Source: Sinimarinibacterium arenosum
Lineage (GTDB): Bacteria; Pseudomonadota; Gammaproteobacteria; Nevskiales; Nevskiaceae
Direction of reading: 5' to 3'
Assembly (NCBI RefSeq): GCF_005047655.1
Contig: NZ_SUKF01000006.1
Coordinates: 1 to 64,000, forward strand
DNA: 64,000 nt
The notes below the pieces were generated by a model. That model made no database searches and was not told where the DNA came from. It worked only from the letters and a program-made list of their open reading frames with translations. The translations under genes and the position numbers were made by a program. The stretch's first letter is position 1. The number at the start of each line of letters is the position of its first letter. Shown here piece after piece: positions 9,194 to 18,987 of the stretch.

Positions 9194-10213
9194 TCACGGC
9201 GATGCCGCTGGCGACGCACGGAATTCACGCGGCGCGGCACCCGTCCATTGCCGGAACGCCCGAGTGAAACTGCTGGCATCTGAAAACCCGAGCAGATAGG
9301 CAATTTCGCCGATGCTCATCTGCGGATCACGCAGGTAACTTTCGGCCAGTTGCTGCCGGGTATCCCGCAACAGATCGCTGAAGCTCACGTCCAGCTCTGC
9401 CAGGCGCCGCTGCAGGCTGCGCTCGGACAGATGCAGTTGCCGGGCCACATGATCCGCACGCGCCTCACCCCGCGGCATCAGCGTGGTCAACGCCGTTCTC
9501 ACACGCGTCACCAGATCATCGCGCTGCAGACGCGCCAGATAACGCTGCACGATCTCATCATTGTGCCGGGCCAGCTCCGGGTTGGCGCCCTCGAGCGGGC
9601 GCTCGAACGCGGCGGCATCGAAATACACGGCGTTCTCGTCCGCCTCGAACTGCAGCGGCGCGCGGAACAGCTTCTCAAAGGCTGCCCGATTGCGCGGCGC
9701 GGCGCGGCGCAGCCGCACCAGGCTCGGATTGAACTCGCGTCGGTAAAGACCGCGGCACAGGCGCACCATCAGCGCCATGAAGGCATCGATGGATTCGTCA
9801 GCCGGCGCCGCCTCACCCTCCGGCACCCGGATGGCGAATCGATAGCCGCGCTCATGCGCCGCGAACTCCAGATCAGCGCCGTCGCTCACGACGCGGAAAT
9901 AGCGCAGCACGCGCTCGAACGTCTCGCGCAAAGTGGTGCTGGCGCTCAGCGCATACCCCAGCGCGTGAAAGGTCGTCGCACCGACATTGCGCGCCACCGT
10001 CAAGCCGAAGGCGTCGTCACCGGTCGCGTCCACCGCCAGCCGCCACAGCCGTGCCGTTGCCGCAACCGGATAGCGCGCATTGGGATCATCCAGCGCCGCA
10101 AGATCCAGGCCCGCCCGTGCAAACAGTGCCGCGGCGTCCACCTGCGCAGCCTCCAGACTGCGCCGGATCGTGCGGGCCCAACTGGTCAGCGCGGTCGCGG
10201 TGTGTGTCGTCAT
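9194..10213 (-). CDS. AraC-family transcriptional regulator (OruR/GadX-like)
   Basis: 339 residues. The N-terminal ~200 residues match the arabinose-binding-type domain of the longer AraC regulators (ATTFHALGYALSASTTLRET). The C-terminal ~100 residues contain two helix-turn-helix motifs (VARQLHLSERSLQRRLAEL and IGEIAYLLGFSDASSFTRAF) with the AraC signature. It is divergent from the desaturase gene, with 90 bases between the two starts, and is the natural candidate to control it. Regulators of this type often govern lipid, alkane or amino-acid use genes. Confidence 0.88.
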   Translation of the reverse strand: MTTHTATALTSWARTIRRSLEAAQVDAAALFARAGLDLAALDDPNARYPVAATARLWRLAVDATGDDAFGLTVARNVGATTFHALGYALSASTTLRETFERVLRYFRVVSDGADLEFAAHERGYRFAIRVPEGEAAPADESIDAFMALMVRLCRGLYRREFNPSLVRLRRAAPRNRAAFEKLFRAPLQFEADENAVYFDAAAFERPLEGANPELARHNDEIVQRYLARLQRDDLVTRVRTALTTLMPRGEARADHVARQLHLSERSLQRRLAELDVSFSDLLRDTRQQLAESYLRDPQMSIGEIAYLLGFSDASSFTRAFRQWTGAAPREFRASPAASP

Positions 10214-10303
10214 CGGTCAAATGCTTGGCGGCTGTTGTCGGGTTTTTCTGGCGCCACCCCCGTAACTTACCGCAGATCGAATGCCATTCCATCGGAGTCC
10301 GCA

Positions 10304-11368
10304 GTGAATCAGGGAACAGCACCCACCATCCCCGCCAGCGACGAGGCGAAAACCGCGCAGATCAAGGCCGTCGTCACCGCCGCCGGTGTGCAGCTGCGGC
10401 AGCGCCACCCATGGCTGCTGCACCAGGACGCGATCGGCATGGGCATCCTGCTGATTTCGCTCGCCGGCATGATCGGCACTGCCGCGCTGTATGCGCAGGG
10501 TCTGATCGCGTGGTGGCTGTGCATCCCGCTGGTTGCGGTGTTTGCCTCGTTCACGCACGAGCTGGAGCACGACCTGATTCACTGGATGTACTTCCGCAAG
10601 CAGCCGTTCTGGCATCACACGATGATGACGCTGGTGTGGCTGGCGCGCCCGAGCACGATCAATCCCTGGATCCGCCGCCGCCTGCACTTCCGCCACCACA
10701 AGCATTCCGGCACCGAGCATGACATCGAGGAACAGGGCATCACCAATGGCCAGCGCTGGGGCCTGCGCCGGCTGCTGATGCTGGCGGATGCCAGCGCCGC
10801 AATCCTGTTCCGCCTGCCGCAGGCGCACAGCTGGAAGCGTCGCGCGTTTCTGCTGCTGGGCGGTCTGGCCGCCTACTTCCCGCTGGGCTGGCTGCATTGG
10901 GGACTGTGGTACACCTTCCTCGGCGTTCACGGCGCCAACGCCATTGCCGCGCTGAACGGCAGTCCGATCGCCTGGTCAGCCGGACTGCTGCAGGCACTGC
11001 CGCTGATTGATCTTCTGGTCGTGGTCTGGATCGCGCCCAATGTCCTACGCAGCTTCTGCCTGCATTTCGTCAGCTCCAACATGCACTACTACGGTGACAT
11101 CGAGGATGGCAACGTTATCCAGCAGACCCAGGTGCTCAATCCCTGGTGGCTGTGGCCGGCGCAGCTGTTCTGCTTCAACTTCGGTTCGACCCATGCGATC
11201 CACCACTTCGTGGTCAAGGAGCCGTTCTACATCCGCCAATGGACCGCTCCGGCCGCCCATCGCGTGATGCGCGAGATGGGCGTACGCTTTAACGACGTGG
11301 CCAGCTTTGCCCGCGCCAATCGCTGGCAGGCTGAGCCAGAGGTTTCTACACAAACCGTTGCCGCATGA
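10304..11368 (+). CDS. Membrane fatty acid desaturase
   Basis: 354 residues from the GTG at 10304, which has GGAG 7 bases upstream. The frame is open further upstream, but that part is antisense to the AraC gene and has no good start. Histidine boxes HELEHD, HFRHHKHS and HAIHHF are those of di-iron membrane desaturases/hydroxylases. Hydrophobic segments flank them (GILLISLAGMIGTAALYA, LLQALPLIDLLVVVWIA). It would oxidise a fatty acyl chain using O2. The divergent AraC gene is the probable regulator. The regiospecificity is unknown. Confidence 0.88.
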   Translation: MNQGTAPTIPASDEAKTAQIKAVVTAAGVQLRQRHPWLLHQDAIGMGILLISLAGMIGTAALYAQGLIAWWLCIPLVAVFASFTHELEHDLIHWMYFRKQPFWHHTMMTLVWLARPSTINPWIRRRLHFRHHKHSGTEHDIEEQGITNGQRWGLRRLLMLADASAAILFRLPQAHSWKRRAFLLLGGLAAYFPLGWLHWGLWYTFLGVHGANAIAALNGSPIAWSAGLLQALPLIDLLVVVWIAPNVLRSFCLHFVSSNMHYYGDIEDGNVIQQTQVLNPWWLWPAQLFCFNFGSTHAIHHFVVKEPFYIRQWTAPAAHRVMREMGVRFNDVASFARANRWQAEPEVSTQTVAA

Positions 11369-11406
11369 ACCGCGTCGACACTTCAATTCGTGACTGAGTA
11401 CACCGC

Positions 11407-12648
11407 ATGAAGAAGCATGGCAGCGAATGGCAGCAGTGGCGCGGCACCGTGCAGCTGGCCGGCGAGGGATTCGACGAAATCACCTCCCGCGTCCATGAGT
11501 TCCACCGTGCGATCTCGGATATTCCGTTCAGGAGCCTCGCGCCCATCCCCGCGGTGAACGCAGGCGCTGCGACCACACGCGTGGTCCACGATACCGTCAC
11601 CGACGGGGTCTACACCGCGGTCCGCCTCGTCGGCAAAGCCGTATTCCAGACCGCCGCGGTCGTCATGCGCGAAAGTGAGCCGCTGGTGACCCGGCGCGCC
11701 GCGGTTCCGCATCGCGTGCGGGACGATCTGGTCTCGGCCGCCAGCGGACTCGTCGGTGACCACATGGCGCGCAGTCGCAATCCGCTGACGCCGCGCCTCG
11801 GCTTTCGTCATCGCGGCGCCCCGCTGCCGCTGCAGCGCGACGCCCTGGCCGCCGCGTATCCCCAGGCCCGATCCCACGTCGTCGTGTTTGCACATGGTCT
11901 CTGCTGCAACGAAAACAGCTGGCGGCTGTATGTCCGTGAGGGCGATGAGCAGAGCCGCCCCTACGGTGAACGACTCGAAGCGGATCTCGAAGCCAGCACC
12001 CTGTATCTGCGCTACAACAGCGGGCAACGCATCGCCGACAACGGCCGCGCGCTGGCGCGCCAGCTGCAGCGACTGAACGCGCAGTGGCCGGTGCCGATCG
12101 AACGCATCACCCTGATCGGGCACAGCATGGGCGGGCTGGTAGTCCGCGCCGCAGCCGCCGAAGGCCACGCCCGTCACGCACCCTGGGCCGACAAGGTGCA
12201 GCAGGTGATCTGTCTCGGCTCGCCGCACCTGGGCGCGCCCCTGGAAAAACTGGTCCACGCCGGCATTCCGCTGCTGCACCGCTTCAGTCTGTCGCGTCCC
12301 CTGGCGCGCGTACTCGATGTGCGCTCGGTCGGCATCCGCGACCTGCGCCACGGCAGCGTCCACCCGCGCGACCGCCACGCGCTGGCTGCCGGGGAGACCG
12401 CCGAACTGCCGGCCCGCATCGCGCGCCTGCCGCAGGCGCGTTACCACTTCATCGGCAGCACCCTGGGCGGCAGCGAGACGGACCCGGTCAGCCAGGTCAT
12501 CGGAGACGGACTGGTATTGCTGCCCAGCGCCAAGGCCCACCATCTGGCCGACGCCGATACCGCGACGCTGTTCCGCATGAGCCACATGCGCCTGCTGAAT
12601 CACCCGCTGGTCTACGCCCACCTGCTCGACGCCCTCCAGCTGCACTGA
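11407..12648 (+). CDS. Alpha/beta hydrolase, PGAP1-like lipase/esterase
   Basis: 413 residues. An N-terminal ~140-residue region without a recognised motif is followed by a hydrolase core. VVVFAHGLCCNENSW is the oxyanion strand, LIGHSMGGLVVRAAA the nucleophile elbow, CLGSPHLGAPLEKL a motif typical of PGAP1/lipase-class proteins, and MSHMRLLNHPLVY carries the likely catalytic His. It lies 38 bases after the desaturase gene on the same strand and may be co-transcribed. It probably acts on lipid esters; no secretion signal is evident. The exact substrate is unknown. Confidence 0.82.
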   Translation: MKKHGSEWQQWRGTVQLAGEGFDEITSRVHEFHRAISDIPFRSLAPIPAVNAGAATTRVVHDTVTDGVYTAVRLVGKAVFQTAAVVMRESEPLVTRRAAVPHRVRDDLVSAASGLVGDHMARSRNPLTPRLGFRHRGAPLPLQRDALAAAYPQARSHVVVFAHGLCCNENSWRLYVREGDEQSRPYGERLEADLEASTLYLRYNSGQRIADNGRALARQLQRLNAQWPVPIERITLIGHSMGGLVVRAAAAEGHARHAPWADKVQQVICLGSPHLGAPLEKLVHAGIPLLHRFSLSRPLARVLDVRSVGIRDLRHGSVHPRDRHALAAGETAELPARIARLPQARYHFIGSTLGGSETDPVSQVIGDGLVLLPSAKAHHLADADTATLFRMSHMRLLNHPLVYAHLLDALQLH

Positions 12649-12662
12649 CCTCTTCGGGCGAC

Positions 12663-12698
12663 GCCCGGTCGCGGCAACTGCCAGGCCGGGCTTCTTTC
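12663..12698 (+). terminator. Probable terminator after the PGAP1-like gene
   Basis: Arms GCCCGG and CCGGGC enclose a 17-base loop that contains a small inner GGCA/TGCC pairing, followed by TTCTTTC. The T-tract is imperfect, so the call is moderate. It lies 14 bases past the hydrolase stop and just before the tetR promoter. Confidence 0.5.
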
Positions 12699-12709
12699 GA
12701 GGTCAGAAT

Positions 12710-12741
12710 TAGACACTTGTCTAGTTTCTGACACTATGTCA
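12710..12741. promoter_or_regulatory. Two tandem palindromes at the tetR start, candidate TetR operators
   Basis: TAGACA-CT-TGTCTA (12710-12723) and TGACA-CTA-TGTCA (12729-12741) share the GACA/TGTC core. The second overlaps the tetR ATG at 12736. This is the expected arrangement for autorepression by the TetR-family protein encoded immediately downstream. The repressor would also control the efflux genes that follow. Confidence 0.65.
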
Positions 12742-13422
12742 GAGTCACCGCCCATGGAACGCAGTCAACAACGTCGGCACGAGGAGAAGGAGCAGCGTCG
12801 GGAAGCCATCATCGACGCGGCCGAGCAGGTCCTTGCGACCTCGGATTTCGATTCGGCACGCATGGAAGAGGTCGCCAAGGTCGCGCGCGTCTCGCGCGCA
12901 CTGGTCTACCTGTACTTCAAGAACAAGCAGGAACTGGATCTGGCGATCTGCGTGCGCGCACTGCGCGCGCTGCGCCAGCATTTCGTCGACAGCGCGGCCC
13001 GACACGCCACCGGATACGCCAAGGTCGCATCGCTGGGTCACACCTATATCCAGTTCGCGAAGGATTTTCCGGTCTACTTCGCCGTGCTCTCGCGGTTCGA
13101 AAGTCACCCGTTCGACACACTGGAGCCGAGTTCAACCGAGCTCGCCGTCTTCGAAGCCGGCAGTGCCGTGCACGCCGTGACCGTGGAGTGCCTGCAGATC
13201 GGCATGCGCGACGGCAGTATCCGTGCGGATCTGGAGCAACCGCTGTCTGCCGCACTGAGTCTGTGGGCCTTCGTCCATGGCCTGATCCAGATCGCGCACA
13301 ACAAGCAGCACTTTCTGGAACAGGTCGGGATTCCGCCGACGCAGTACACCGACTATGCGATCGACCTGGTCATGCGCGGTCTGCGACCTGTCGCTGGCAC
13401 CCGCGCCCCGTCCGACGCCTGA
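12736..13422 (+). CDS. TetR/AcrR-family transcriptional regulator
   Basis: 228 residues. The N-terminal helix-turn-helix is clear: RREAIIDAAEQVLATSDFDS, then MEEVAKVARVSRALVYLYFKNKQEL. The C-terminal ligand-binding part is unrecognised. It leads the tolC-adaptor-RND run and is the likely local repressor of it, responding to an efflux substrate. A second in-frame ATG at 12754 is possible; if it is used, both palindromes are fully upstream of the start. Confidence 0.92.
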   Translation: MSESPPMERSQQRRHEEKEQRREAIIDAAEQVLATSDFDSARMEEVAKVARVSRALVYLYFKNKQELDLAICVRALRALRQHFVDSAARHATGYAKVASLGHTYIQFAKDFPVYFAVLSRFESHPFDTLEPSSTELAVFEAGSAVHAVTVECLQIGMRDGSIRADLEQPLSAALSLWAFVHGLIQIAHNKQHFLEQVGIPPTQYTDYAIDLVMRGLRPVAGTRAPSDA

Positions 13423-13429
13423 ATCGCCG

Positions 13430-14866
13430 ATGCCCGCCATGACATTTATTCGAACCCGTTCCCGCGCTGCAGTCCTGGTGATGCTGTCTGTAGCGCTGCC
13501 GTCGGTCGCAGGTGCGGACGACGTGCTGCTCGCCCGCTACCTGGATCAGGCGCTGACCGAAAACCCCGCCCTGCAGGCGCAGGATCAGGCGGTCGCCAGC
13601 CGCGGCTACGCCGCCGACAGCGCTGACGCCCAGCGCCTGCCGAGCCTGTCACTGAATGCGCGCTACACCCGTGCCGAAGGCGGACGGACGATCGACTTCC
13701 CGGCCGGCGATCTGCTCAACGGCGTCTACGCCACGCTCAACCGTTACCTCGAGGAGCACGGCGAGGCGCCGCAGTTTCCGCAGATCGACAACCAGTCGAT
13801 CGCGCTGCTGCGCCGGAAGGAACAGGAAACCAAGCTGTCGCTGACCGCACCGTTGTTCGCACCGCAACTGTGGGCGCAGGCCGATGCCCAGCACGCGCTG
13901 CTCGGCGCCGGCCTTGCCGAACGCGAGGCATTCGCCCGCGTGCTGGTGCGGGAGCTCAAGCGCGCCTACTACGGCGCCGCGCAGGCACAGGCTGCGGTCG
14001 AAATTCTGGAATCCAGCGAGCGCCTGCTGGCCGAGAACGTGCGTGTGTCCGAAGCGCTGGTGCGCGCCGGCAAGGCCACGCGCGACCGCGTGCTGCGCGC
14101 CGAAGCCGAGCGCCTCGCCATCGTGCAGCGGCTCGACGCCGCACGCGACCAGGCCGCGCGCGCGCGGCGCCTGCTGAACCTGCTGCGCGGGCAGACCACG
14201 GAGACGCCCGTCGAAGTCCCGTCTCCGGAGCAGCTCAGCGCGCCGACGCTCGCCCAGCCCAAATCACAGACCCGCCCACAGACCCGCCCGGAACTGCGTC
14301 AGATCGATCACTCGATCGACGCTGCAGACGCCGCCGCGCGGGCCGCTGGCGCATCGAAATTGCCGACCGTGGCCCTGGCTGCGGACTACGGCGTCCAGGG
14401 CGAGGATTACGGCTTCGGCCGCGACGACGACTTCGGCACCGCCTCGCTGGTGCTGAGCTGGAACCTGTGGGATTTCGGCGCCCGTGGCGACGACCGCCGC
14501 CGCGCCCGCGCCGACGCCGAGCAACTGCGCGCACAACGCATCGACGCCGAGCGCCGGCTCGATCTGGCGCGCCGCAGTGCCGCCGACGATCTGGCCACGG
14601 CCACACGTGCGATCGACGCTGCGCAGGCGCGCGTCGTGGCCGCCGAGGAAGTGTTTCGCATCGCCGAGCGCAAGCGCGCCGTGGCGAGCCTGTCACAGGT
14701 TGAATTTCTCGATGCCGAGCGTGCACTGACCGAGGCCCGGCTGAATCTCGCGGTGGCGCGCTGCACCGCGCAGGACCGCGCGGCAGAACTGGAACTGGCC
14801 ACCGCCAGCTATGCCCTGCCCGCGCGGCTGAACGACCACCGCGCCACCGGCACGGCGACGGAGTGA
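13430..14866 (+). CDS. TolC-family outer membrane efflux protein
   Basis: 478 residues from the ATG at 13430; the ATG at 13439 is an equal choice. A signal peptide (AAVLVMLSVALPSVAGA) precedes ALTENPALQAQDQAV, the classic start of the OEP repeat. Long Ala/Arg/Glu-rich helices such as AEAERLAIVQRLDAARDQAA occur in both halves. LVLSWNLWDFGARGD is the second outer-membrane beta segment. It forms the outer-membrane channel of the tripartite pump made with the next two genes. Its start follows the tetR stop by 7 bases, so it is in the same transcript. Confidence 0.92.
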   Translation: MPAMTFIRTRSRAAVLVMLSVALPSVAGADDVLLARYLDQALTENPALQAQDQAVASRGYAADSADAQRLPSLSLNARYTRAEGGRTIDFPAGDLLNGVYATLNRYLEEHGEAPQFPQIDNQSIALLRRKEQETKLSLTAPLFAPQLWAQADAQHALLGAGLAEREAFARVLVRELKRAYYGAAQAQAAVEILESSERLLAENVRVSEALVRAGKATRDRVLRAEAERLAIVQRLDAARDQAARARRLLNLLRGQTTETPVEVPSPEQLSAPTLAQPKSQTRPQTRPELRQIDHSIDAADAAARAAGASKLPTVALAADYGVQGEDYGFGRDDDFGTASLVLSWNLWDFGARGDDRRRARADAEQLRAQRIDAERRLDLARRSAADDLATATRAIDAAQARVVAAEEVFRIAERKRAVASLSQVEFLDAERALTEARLNLAVARCTAQDRAAELELATASYALPARLNDHRATGTATE

Positions 14867-14870
14867 ACCC

Positions 14871-15911
14871 ATGCACCTGATCCGAACCACCCTGCTCCTT
14901 CTGCCACTGCTGGGCGCCTGCGGCGCCGATCACGCAGCCCCCGCGCCGGAAGCACCCAGCCCCGCGCAACCGGTGCGCGTGGCCGCGGTCGAACACGGCC
15001 CGGCGCAGGCGCCGGTGCAGGCGACCGGATTGCTGGCGCCGCTGGACGAAGCGCGCCTGGCCTTCAAGGTCGGCGGCATCATTTCCGACATCGCGGTACG
15101 CGCCGGTGACCGCGTCAGCGCCGGACAGCGCCTCGCCACGCTGGAGGCGGCAGAAGTCGACGCCGCGCAATCCCAGGCCCGCGAGGCGCACGCCAAGGCC
15201 CTGCGCGACCTCGAACGCGGTCGCCAGCTGTTCGCCGATGCAGTGATCACGCGCGAGCAGCTCGACGATCTGGGCACCGCCGAAGCGGTGGCGCGCGCCC
15301 AACTCAAGGCTGCGCAGTTCAACCGTCGTTACGCCGATATCACCGCGCCCGGCGACGGCATCGTCCTGCGGCGCCTGGCCGAACCGCGCGAACTGGTCGC
15401 CGCGGGCCAGCCAGTGTTGCAGGTCAGCCGCGGTGACAGCGGATGGGTCCTCAAGGCCGGCGTCTCCGACCGCGGCTTCGTGCAATTGCACGATGGCGAC
15501 ACCGCGCAGGTTCGCTTCGACGCCTATCCCGATCGCGTATTCGAGGGCCGCGTCCGCGAACTCGGCGGCGCAGCGGATCCGCGCACCGGTACCTTCCCGG
15601 TCGAACTCGAAGTCGACCCCGACGGCGCCACGCTGGCCAGCGGCCTGATCGGTCGCGTGCAGATCCGGATCGGCGGCGACGCCACAGCCGACTATGTGCC
15701 GCTGTCGGCGCTGGTCGAGGGCGACGCCCGGGCCACCACGCTGTTCCTCTACGACCCCGCAACGCAGCACGTCACCGAGCGCAAGGTCCCGGTGCGCTTC
15801 GTCACCGACACCCACGCCGTCCTCGATACCACGCTGCCGCCGGGCAGCCAGGTGGTGACCACAGGCGCCGCCTACCTGCGCGACGGCGACGCCGTACGCG
15901 TCGTCGACTGA
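14871..15911 (+). CDS. RND efflux periplasmic adaptor (HlyD/AcrA family) lipoprotein
   Basis: 346 residues. The lipobox LLGAC (Cys about residue 17) marks a lipoprotein anchored in the inner membrane. The order is beta-barrel start (QATGLLAPLDEARLAFKVGG), lipoyl half-motif (VRAGDRVSAGQRLATLEAAE), a short alpha-hairpin, the second lipoyl half (ITAPGDGIVLRRLAEPRE) and the beta-barrel/membrane-proximal domains. It bridges the RND permease and the TolC channel. It starts 4 bases after the tolC stop. Confidence 0.93.
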   Translation: MHLIRTTLLLLPLLGACGADHAAPAPEAPSPAQPVRVAAVEHGPAQAPVQATGLLAPLDEARLAFKVGGIISDIAVRAGDRVSAGQRLATLEAAEVDAAQSQAREAHAKALRDLERGRQLFADAVITREQLDDLGTAEAVARAQLKAAQFNRRYADITAPGDGIVLRRLAEPRELVAAGQPVLQVSRGDSGWVLKAGVSDRGFVQLHDGDTAQVRFDAYPDRVFEGRVRELGGAADPRTGTFPVELEVDPDGATLASGLIGRVQIRIGGDATADYVPLSALVEGDARATTLFLYDPATQHVTERKVPVRFVTDTHAVLDTTLPPGSQVVTTGAAYLRDGDAVRVVD

Positions 15912-15927
15912 GCGCGGACCGCCGGCC

Positions 15928-18900
15928 ATGCGCATTTCCGAATTCGCGGTACGCAACGTCCCGTTCATGATCGTCGTGTTCCTGCTGATGATCGCGGTCG
16001 GCGTCTCATCGTGGCTGAACATTCCGCGCACCGAAGACCCGCACTTTCCGATCTCGGCGTTCCAGATCGTCGCGGTCTATCCGGGCGCGGACCCGATCGA
16101 GATCGAACGTCAGATCGTCGAGCCGATCGAGGATGCGATGAACACGCTCGACGACGTCAAGGATATGACCTCGACCTCGGACGACTCGCTGGGCATCGTC
16201 CGCATCGAATTCGAAGGCGACGTCGACGTCGACAAGAAGTACGACGAGGTCACGCGCGAACTCGCCGCGATCGAGCGCAGCTTTCCGGACGGCCTGGCCG
16301 ATCTGAAGGTGCACAAGATCAATCCCGGCAACGTCAACATCGTGCAGATTGCACTGGTGTCCGACTCGGCGTCGTGGCGCACGCTGGAAGACACTGCAGA
16401 AGATCTCAAGGATCGCATCGAACGCATTCCCGGCATCCGCGAGACCGAAACCTGGGCGTATCCGCAACGCGAGCTGCGGGTCGAGCTGAATCTGTCGCGG
16501 ATGGCCGAGCTGAACCTGCGCACGCCGCAGGTGCTGCAATCGATCGCCGGCCGCAATACCAACGTTCCCGGCGGCGCGGTCGAACTCGGCGCGCGCCGCT
16601 TCAACCTGAAGACCACCGGCAGCTATCGTTCGATCGACGAAGTGCTCGACACTGTCATCGGCGGCACCGGCGATGCGCTGGTGCGGGTGCGCGATGTCGC
16701 ACGCGTGGAATGGGATCATGGTCCACTCGACTACACCGCGCGCCTCGACGGCCATCGCGCGGTCTGGGTCACCGCAAACCAGAAGACCGGCGAAAACATC
16801 TTCGTCACGATTGCGGCGATCCAGCAGGTCATCGGCGCGTTCAAGCCGTCGCTGCCGGCGGACGTGAAGCTGGTCCAGGCCTTCGATCAGTCCAAGAATG
16901 TCGCCAAGCGCCTGGACCGCCTCAGCGCCGACTTCCTGATCGCAATCGTTCTGGTCTCGATCACGCTGCTGCCGCTGGGCCTGCGCGCCGCCGGCATCGT
17001 CATGGTGTCGATCCCGCTGTCGTTGATGAGTGGTCTCGCCGCCCTGTATTTCACCGGCTTCTCGCTGAACCAGCTGTCGATCGCCGGCTTCGTCGTCGCG
17101 CTCGGTCTGCTGGTCGACGACTCGATCGTCGTCACCGAAAACATCGCGCGCCATCTGCGCCTCGGCTACGGGCGGGATCAGGCGGCGATCCTGGCGACCC
17201 GGCAGATCTCGCTGGCGGTGCTCGGCTGCACCGCAACCCTGCTGTTTGCGTTCCTGCCGCTGCTGGAGCTGCCGGGCAACGCCGGCAAGTTCATCCGCTC
17301 CCTGCCCGCCTCGGTCGTGTTCACCGTCGCCGCGTCGCTGTTCGTGGCACTGACGATCATCCCGTTCCTGGCCTCGCGGATACTGCCGCGCGAGGAAGCT
17401 GCTGAAGGCAACCGCTTCCTGCGCGGCCTGATGCACCTGATCCACACGATCTACTCGCCGCTGCTGCAGCGTGCGCTGGCACGCCCCAAGACCACAGTGC
17501 TGCTGTCGACCCTGGCGGTCGTCGCCAGCTTCTCGCTGATTCCCATCATCGGCGTCGGCATGTTCCCCAAGGCCGATACCGCGCAGTTCATGATCCGCGT
17601 GACGCTGCCCAATGGCAGCAGTATCGACGCCACTGACACGATTCTGCGTGAAACCGAAGCGGTGCTGAGCACGCACCCGGAAGTCGAGCATGTGATGTCC
17701 AACCTCGGCCGCGGCAATCCGCAGATCTACTACAACGTGTTCCAGAAGGAATACGCCGCCAACGTCGCCGACCTGTTCGTGCAGCTCAAATCCTTCCAGG
17801 GCGATGCGACGCGCAAGCTGCTGGACCGCATCCGCAGCGAACTGGATACGATTCCCGGGGCCGAAATCGTGCTCAAGGAATTCGAGAACGGTCCGCCGCT
17901 GGAAGCCCCGATCGCGATCCGCATCATCGGTCCGGACCTGGGCGTGCTGCGCCATCTGGCCGGAGAGGTCGAGCAGTTGATGCAGGCAACACCCGGCACC
18001 CGCGACGTCAGCAACCCGCAGCGCCGTTCGCGCATCGATCTGGCGCTGAACGTCGACACCACCAAGGCCGGCCTGCTGGGCGTCAGTCCGCTGGAGCTGG
18101 ACCAGACCGTACGCCTGGCCGTCGCCGGGCTCGACGCCGGCGAGTTCCGCGAGACCGATGGCGACAGCTACCCGATTGTGCTGCGCGCACCGCTGAGCGG
18201 TCGCGCCAGTCTCGACGCGCTGCAGGGCTTGCACGTCGGCACCGCCGGCGGCGCGCAGGTGCCGCTGGACCAGCTCACGCGCGTACAACTGACCGAATCG
18301 CCGACGATGATCTACCGCCGCGATCGCGAGCGCGCGGTGCTGCTGACCGCCTATACCGAAACCGGTTACAACACCGAACGCGTCACCAACCGCGTGCTGG
18401 AGCAGCTGGCGACGCTCGACTGGCCAGACGGTTATCGCTACGTCGCCGCCGGTGAAGTCGAAAGCCGCCAGGACAGCTTTGCTGGCTTCGGCACCGCGAT
18501 CCTCGTCGCCGTATTCGGCATTCTCGCCGTGCTGGTGCTGGAGTTCGGCAGCTTCAAGTCGACTCTGATCGTTGCCACCGTGGTGCCGCTGGGGGTCATG
18601 GGCGGCATCCTGATGCTGATGGCGACCGGCGGCGTGCTCAGCTTCACCGCAATGATCGGATTCATCGCACTGACCGGCATCGAGATCAAGAACTCGATCC
18701 TGCTGGTGGACTTCACCAATCAGCTGCGGCAGCAGGGCAAGCCGCTGGACGAGGCGATCGCCGAGGCCGGCGAGATCCGCTTCCTGCCGATCCTGCTGAC
18801 TTCGGTGACCGCGATCGGCGGCCTGATGCCGCTGGCGCTGCAGCAGTCGGCACTGTATTCGCCGATGGCGTGGGTCATCATCGGCGGCCTGATCACCTCG

Positions 18901-18987
18901 ACGCTGATCGGCCGGCTGGTCACCCCGGTGATGTACAAACTCGTGCCGCCAACCCTGAAAGCCACTGAACCACCGATTGATCCGTAA
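15928..18987 (+). CDS. RND-family efflux permease (AcrB/HAE-type)
   Basis: 1019 residues, normal for the family. Two repeats of one TM helix, a large periplasmic loop and further TM helices are visible. The proton-relay residues are present: adjacent Asps in GLLVDDSIVVTENIARHL (TM4) and the Lys in GIEIKNSILLVDF (TM10). The start MRISEFAVRNVPFMIVVF is typical. It exports drugs, solvents or other amphiphiles by proton antiport, with the adaptor and TolC proteins encoded just upstream. The substrate is unknown; control is probably by the TetR protein of the same operon. Confidence 0.95.
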   Translation: MRISEFAVRNVPFMIVVFLLMIAVGVSSWLNIPRTEDPHFPISAFQIVAVYPGADPIEIERQIVEPIEDAMNTLDDVKDMTSTSDDSLGIVRIEFEGDVDVDKKYDEVTRELAAIERSFPDGLADLKVHKINPGNVNIVQIALVSDSASWRTLEDTAEDLKDRIERIPGIRETETWAYPQRELRVELNLSRMAELNLRTPQVLQSIAGRNTNVPGGAVELGARRFNLKTTGSYRSIDEVLDTVIGGTGDALVRVRDVARVEWDHGPLDYTARLDGHRAVWVTANQKTGENIFVTIAAIQQVIGAFKPSLPADVKLVQAFDQSKNVAKRLDRLSADFLIAIVLVSITLLPLGLRAAGIVMVSIPLSLMSGLAALYFTGFSLNQLSIAGFVVALGLLVDDSIVVTENIARHLRLGYGRDQAAILATRQISLAVLGCTATLLFAFLPLLELPGNAGKFIRSLPASVVFTVAASLFVALTIIPFLASRILPREEAAEGNRFLRGLMHLIHTIYSPLLQRALARPKTTVLLSTLAVVASFSLIPIIGVGMFPKADTAQFMIRVTLPNGSSIDATDTILRETEAVLSTHPEVEHVMSNLGRGNPQIYYNVFQKEYAANVADLFVQLKSFQGDATRKLLDRIRSELDTIPGAEIVLKEFENGPPLEAPIAIRIIGPDLGVLRHLAGEVEQLMQATPGTRDVSNPQRRSRIDLALNVDTTKAGLLGVSPLELDQTVRLAVAGLDAGEFRETDGDSYPIVLRAPLSGRASLDALQGLHVGTAGGAQVPLDQLTRVQLTESPTMIYRRDRERAVLLTAYTETGYNTERVTNRVLEQLATLDWPDGYRYVAAGEVESRQDSFAGFGTAILVAVFGILAVLVLEFGSFKSTLIVATVVPLGVMGGILMLMATGGVLSFTAMIGFIALTGIEIKNSILLVDFTNQLRQQGKPLDEAIAEAGEIRFLPILLTSVTAIGGLMPLALQQSALYSPMAWVIIGGLITSTLIGRLVTPVMYKLVPPTLKATEPPIDP

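Noticed and set aside
9350-10303. Upstream extension of the desaturase frame
   Set aside because: The extension is antisense to the AraC gene; the GTG at 10304 has a good ribosome binding site and begins the family-like sequence.
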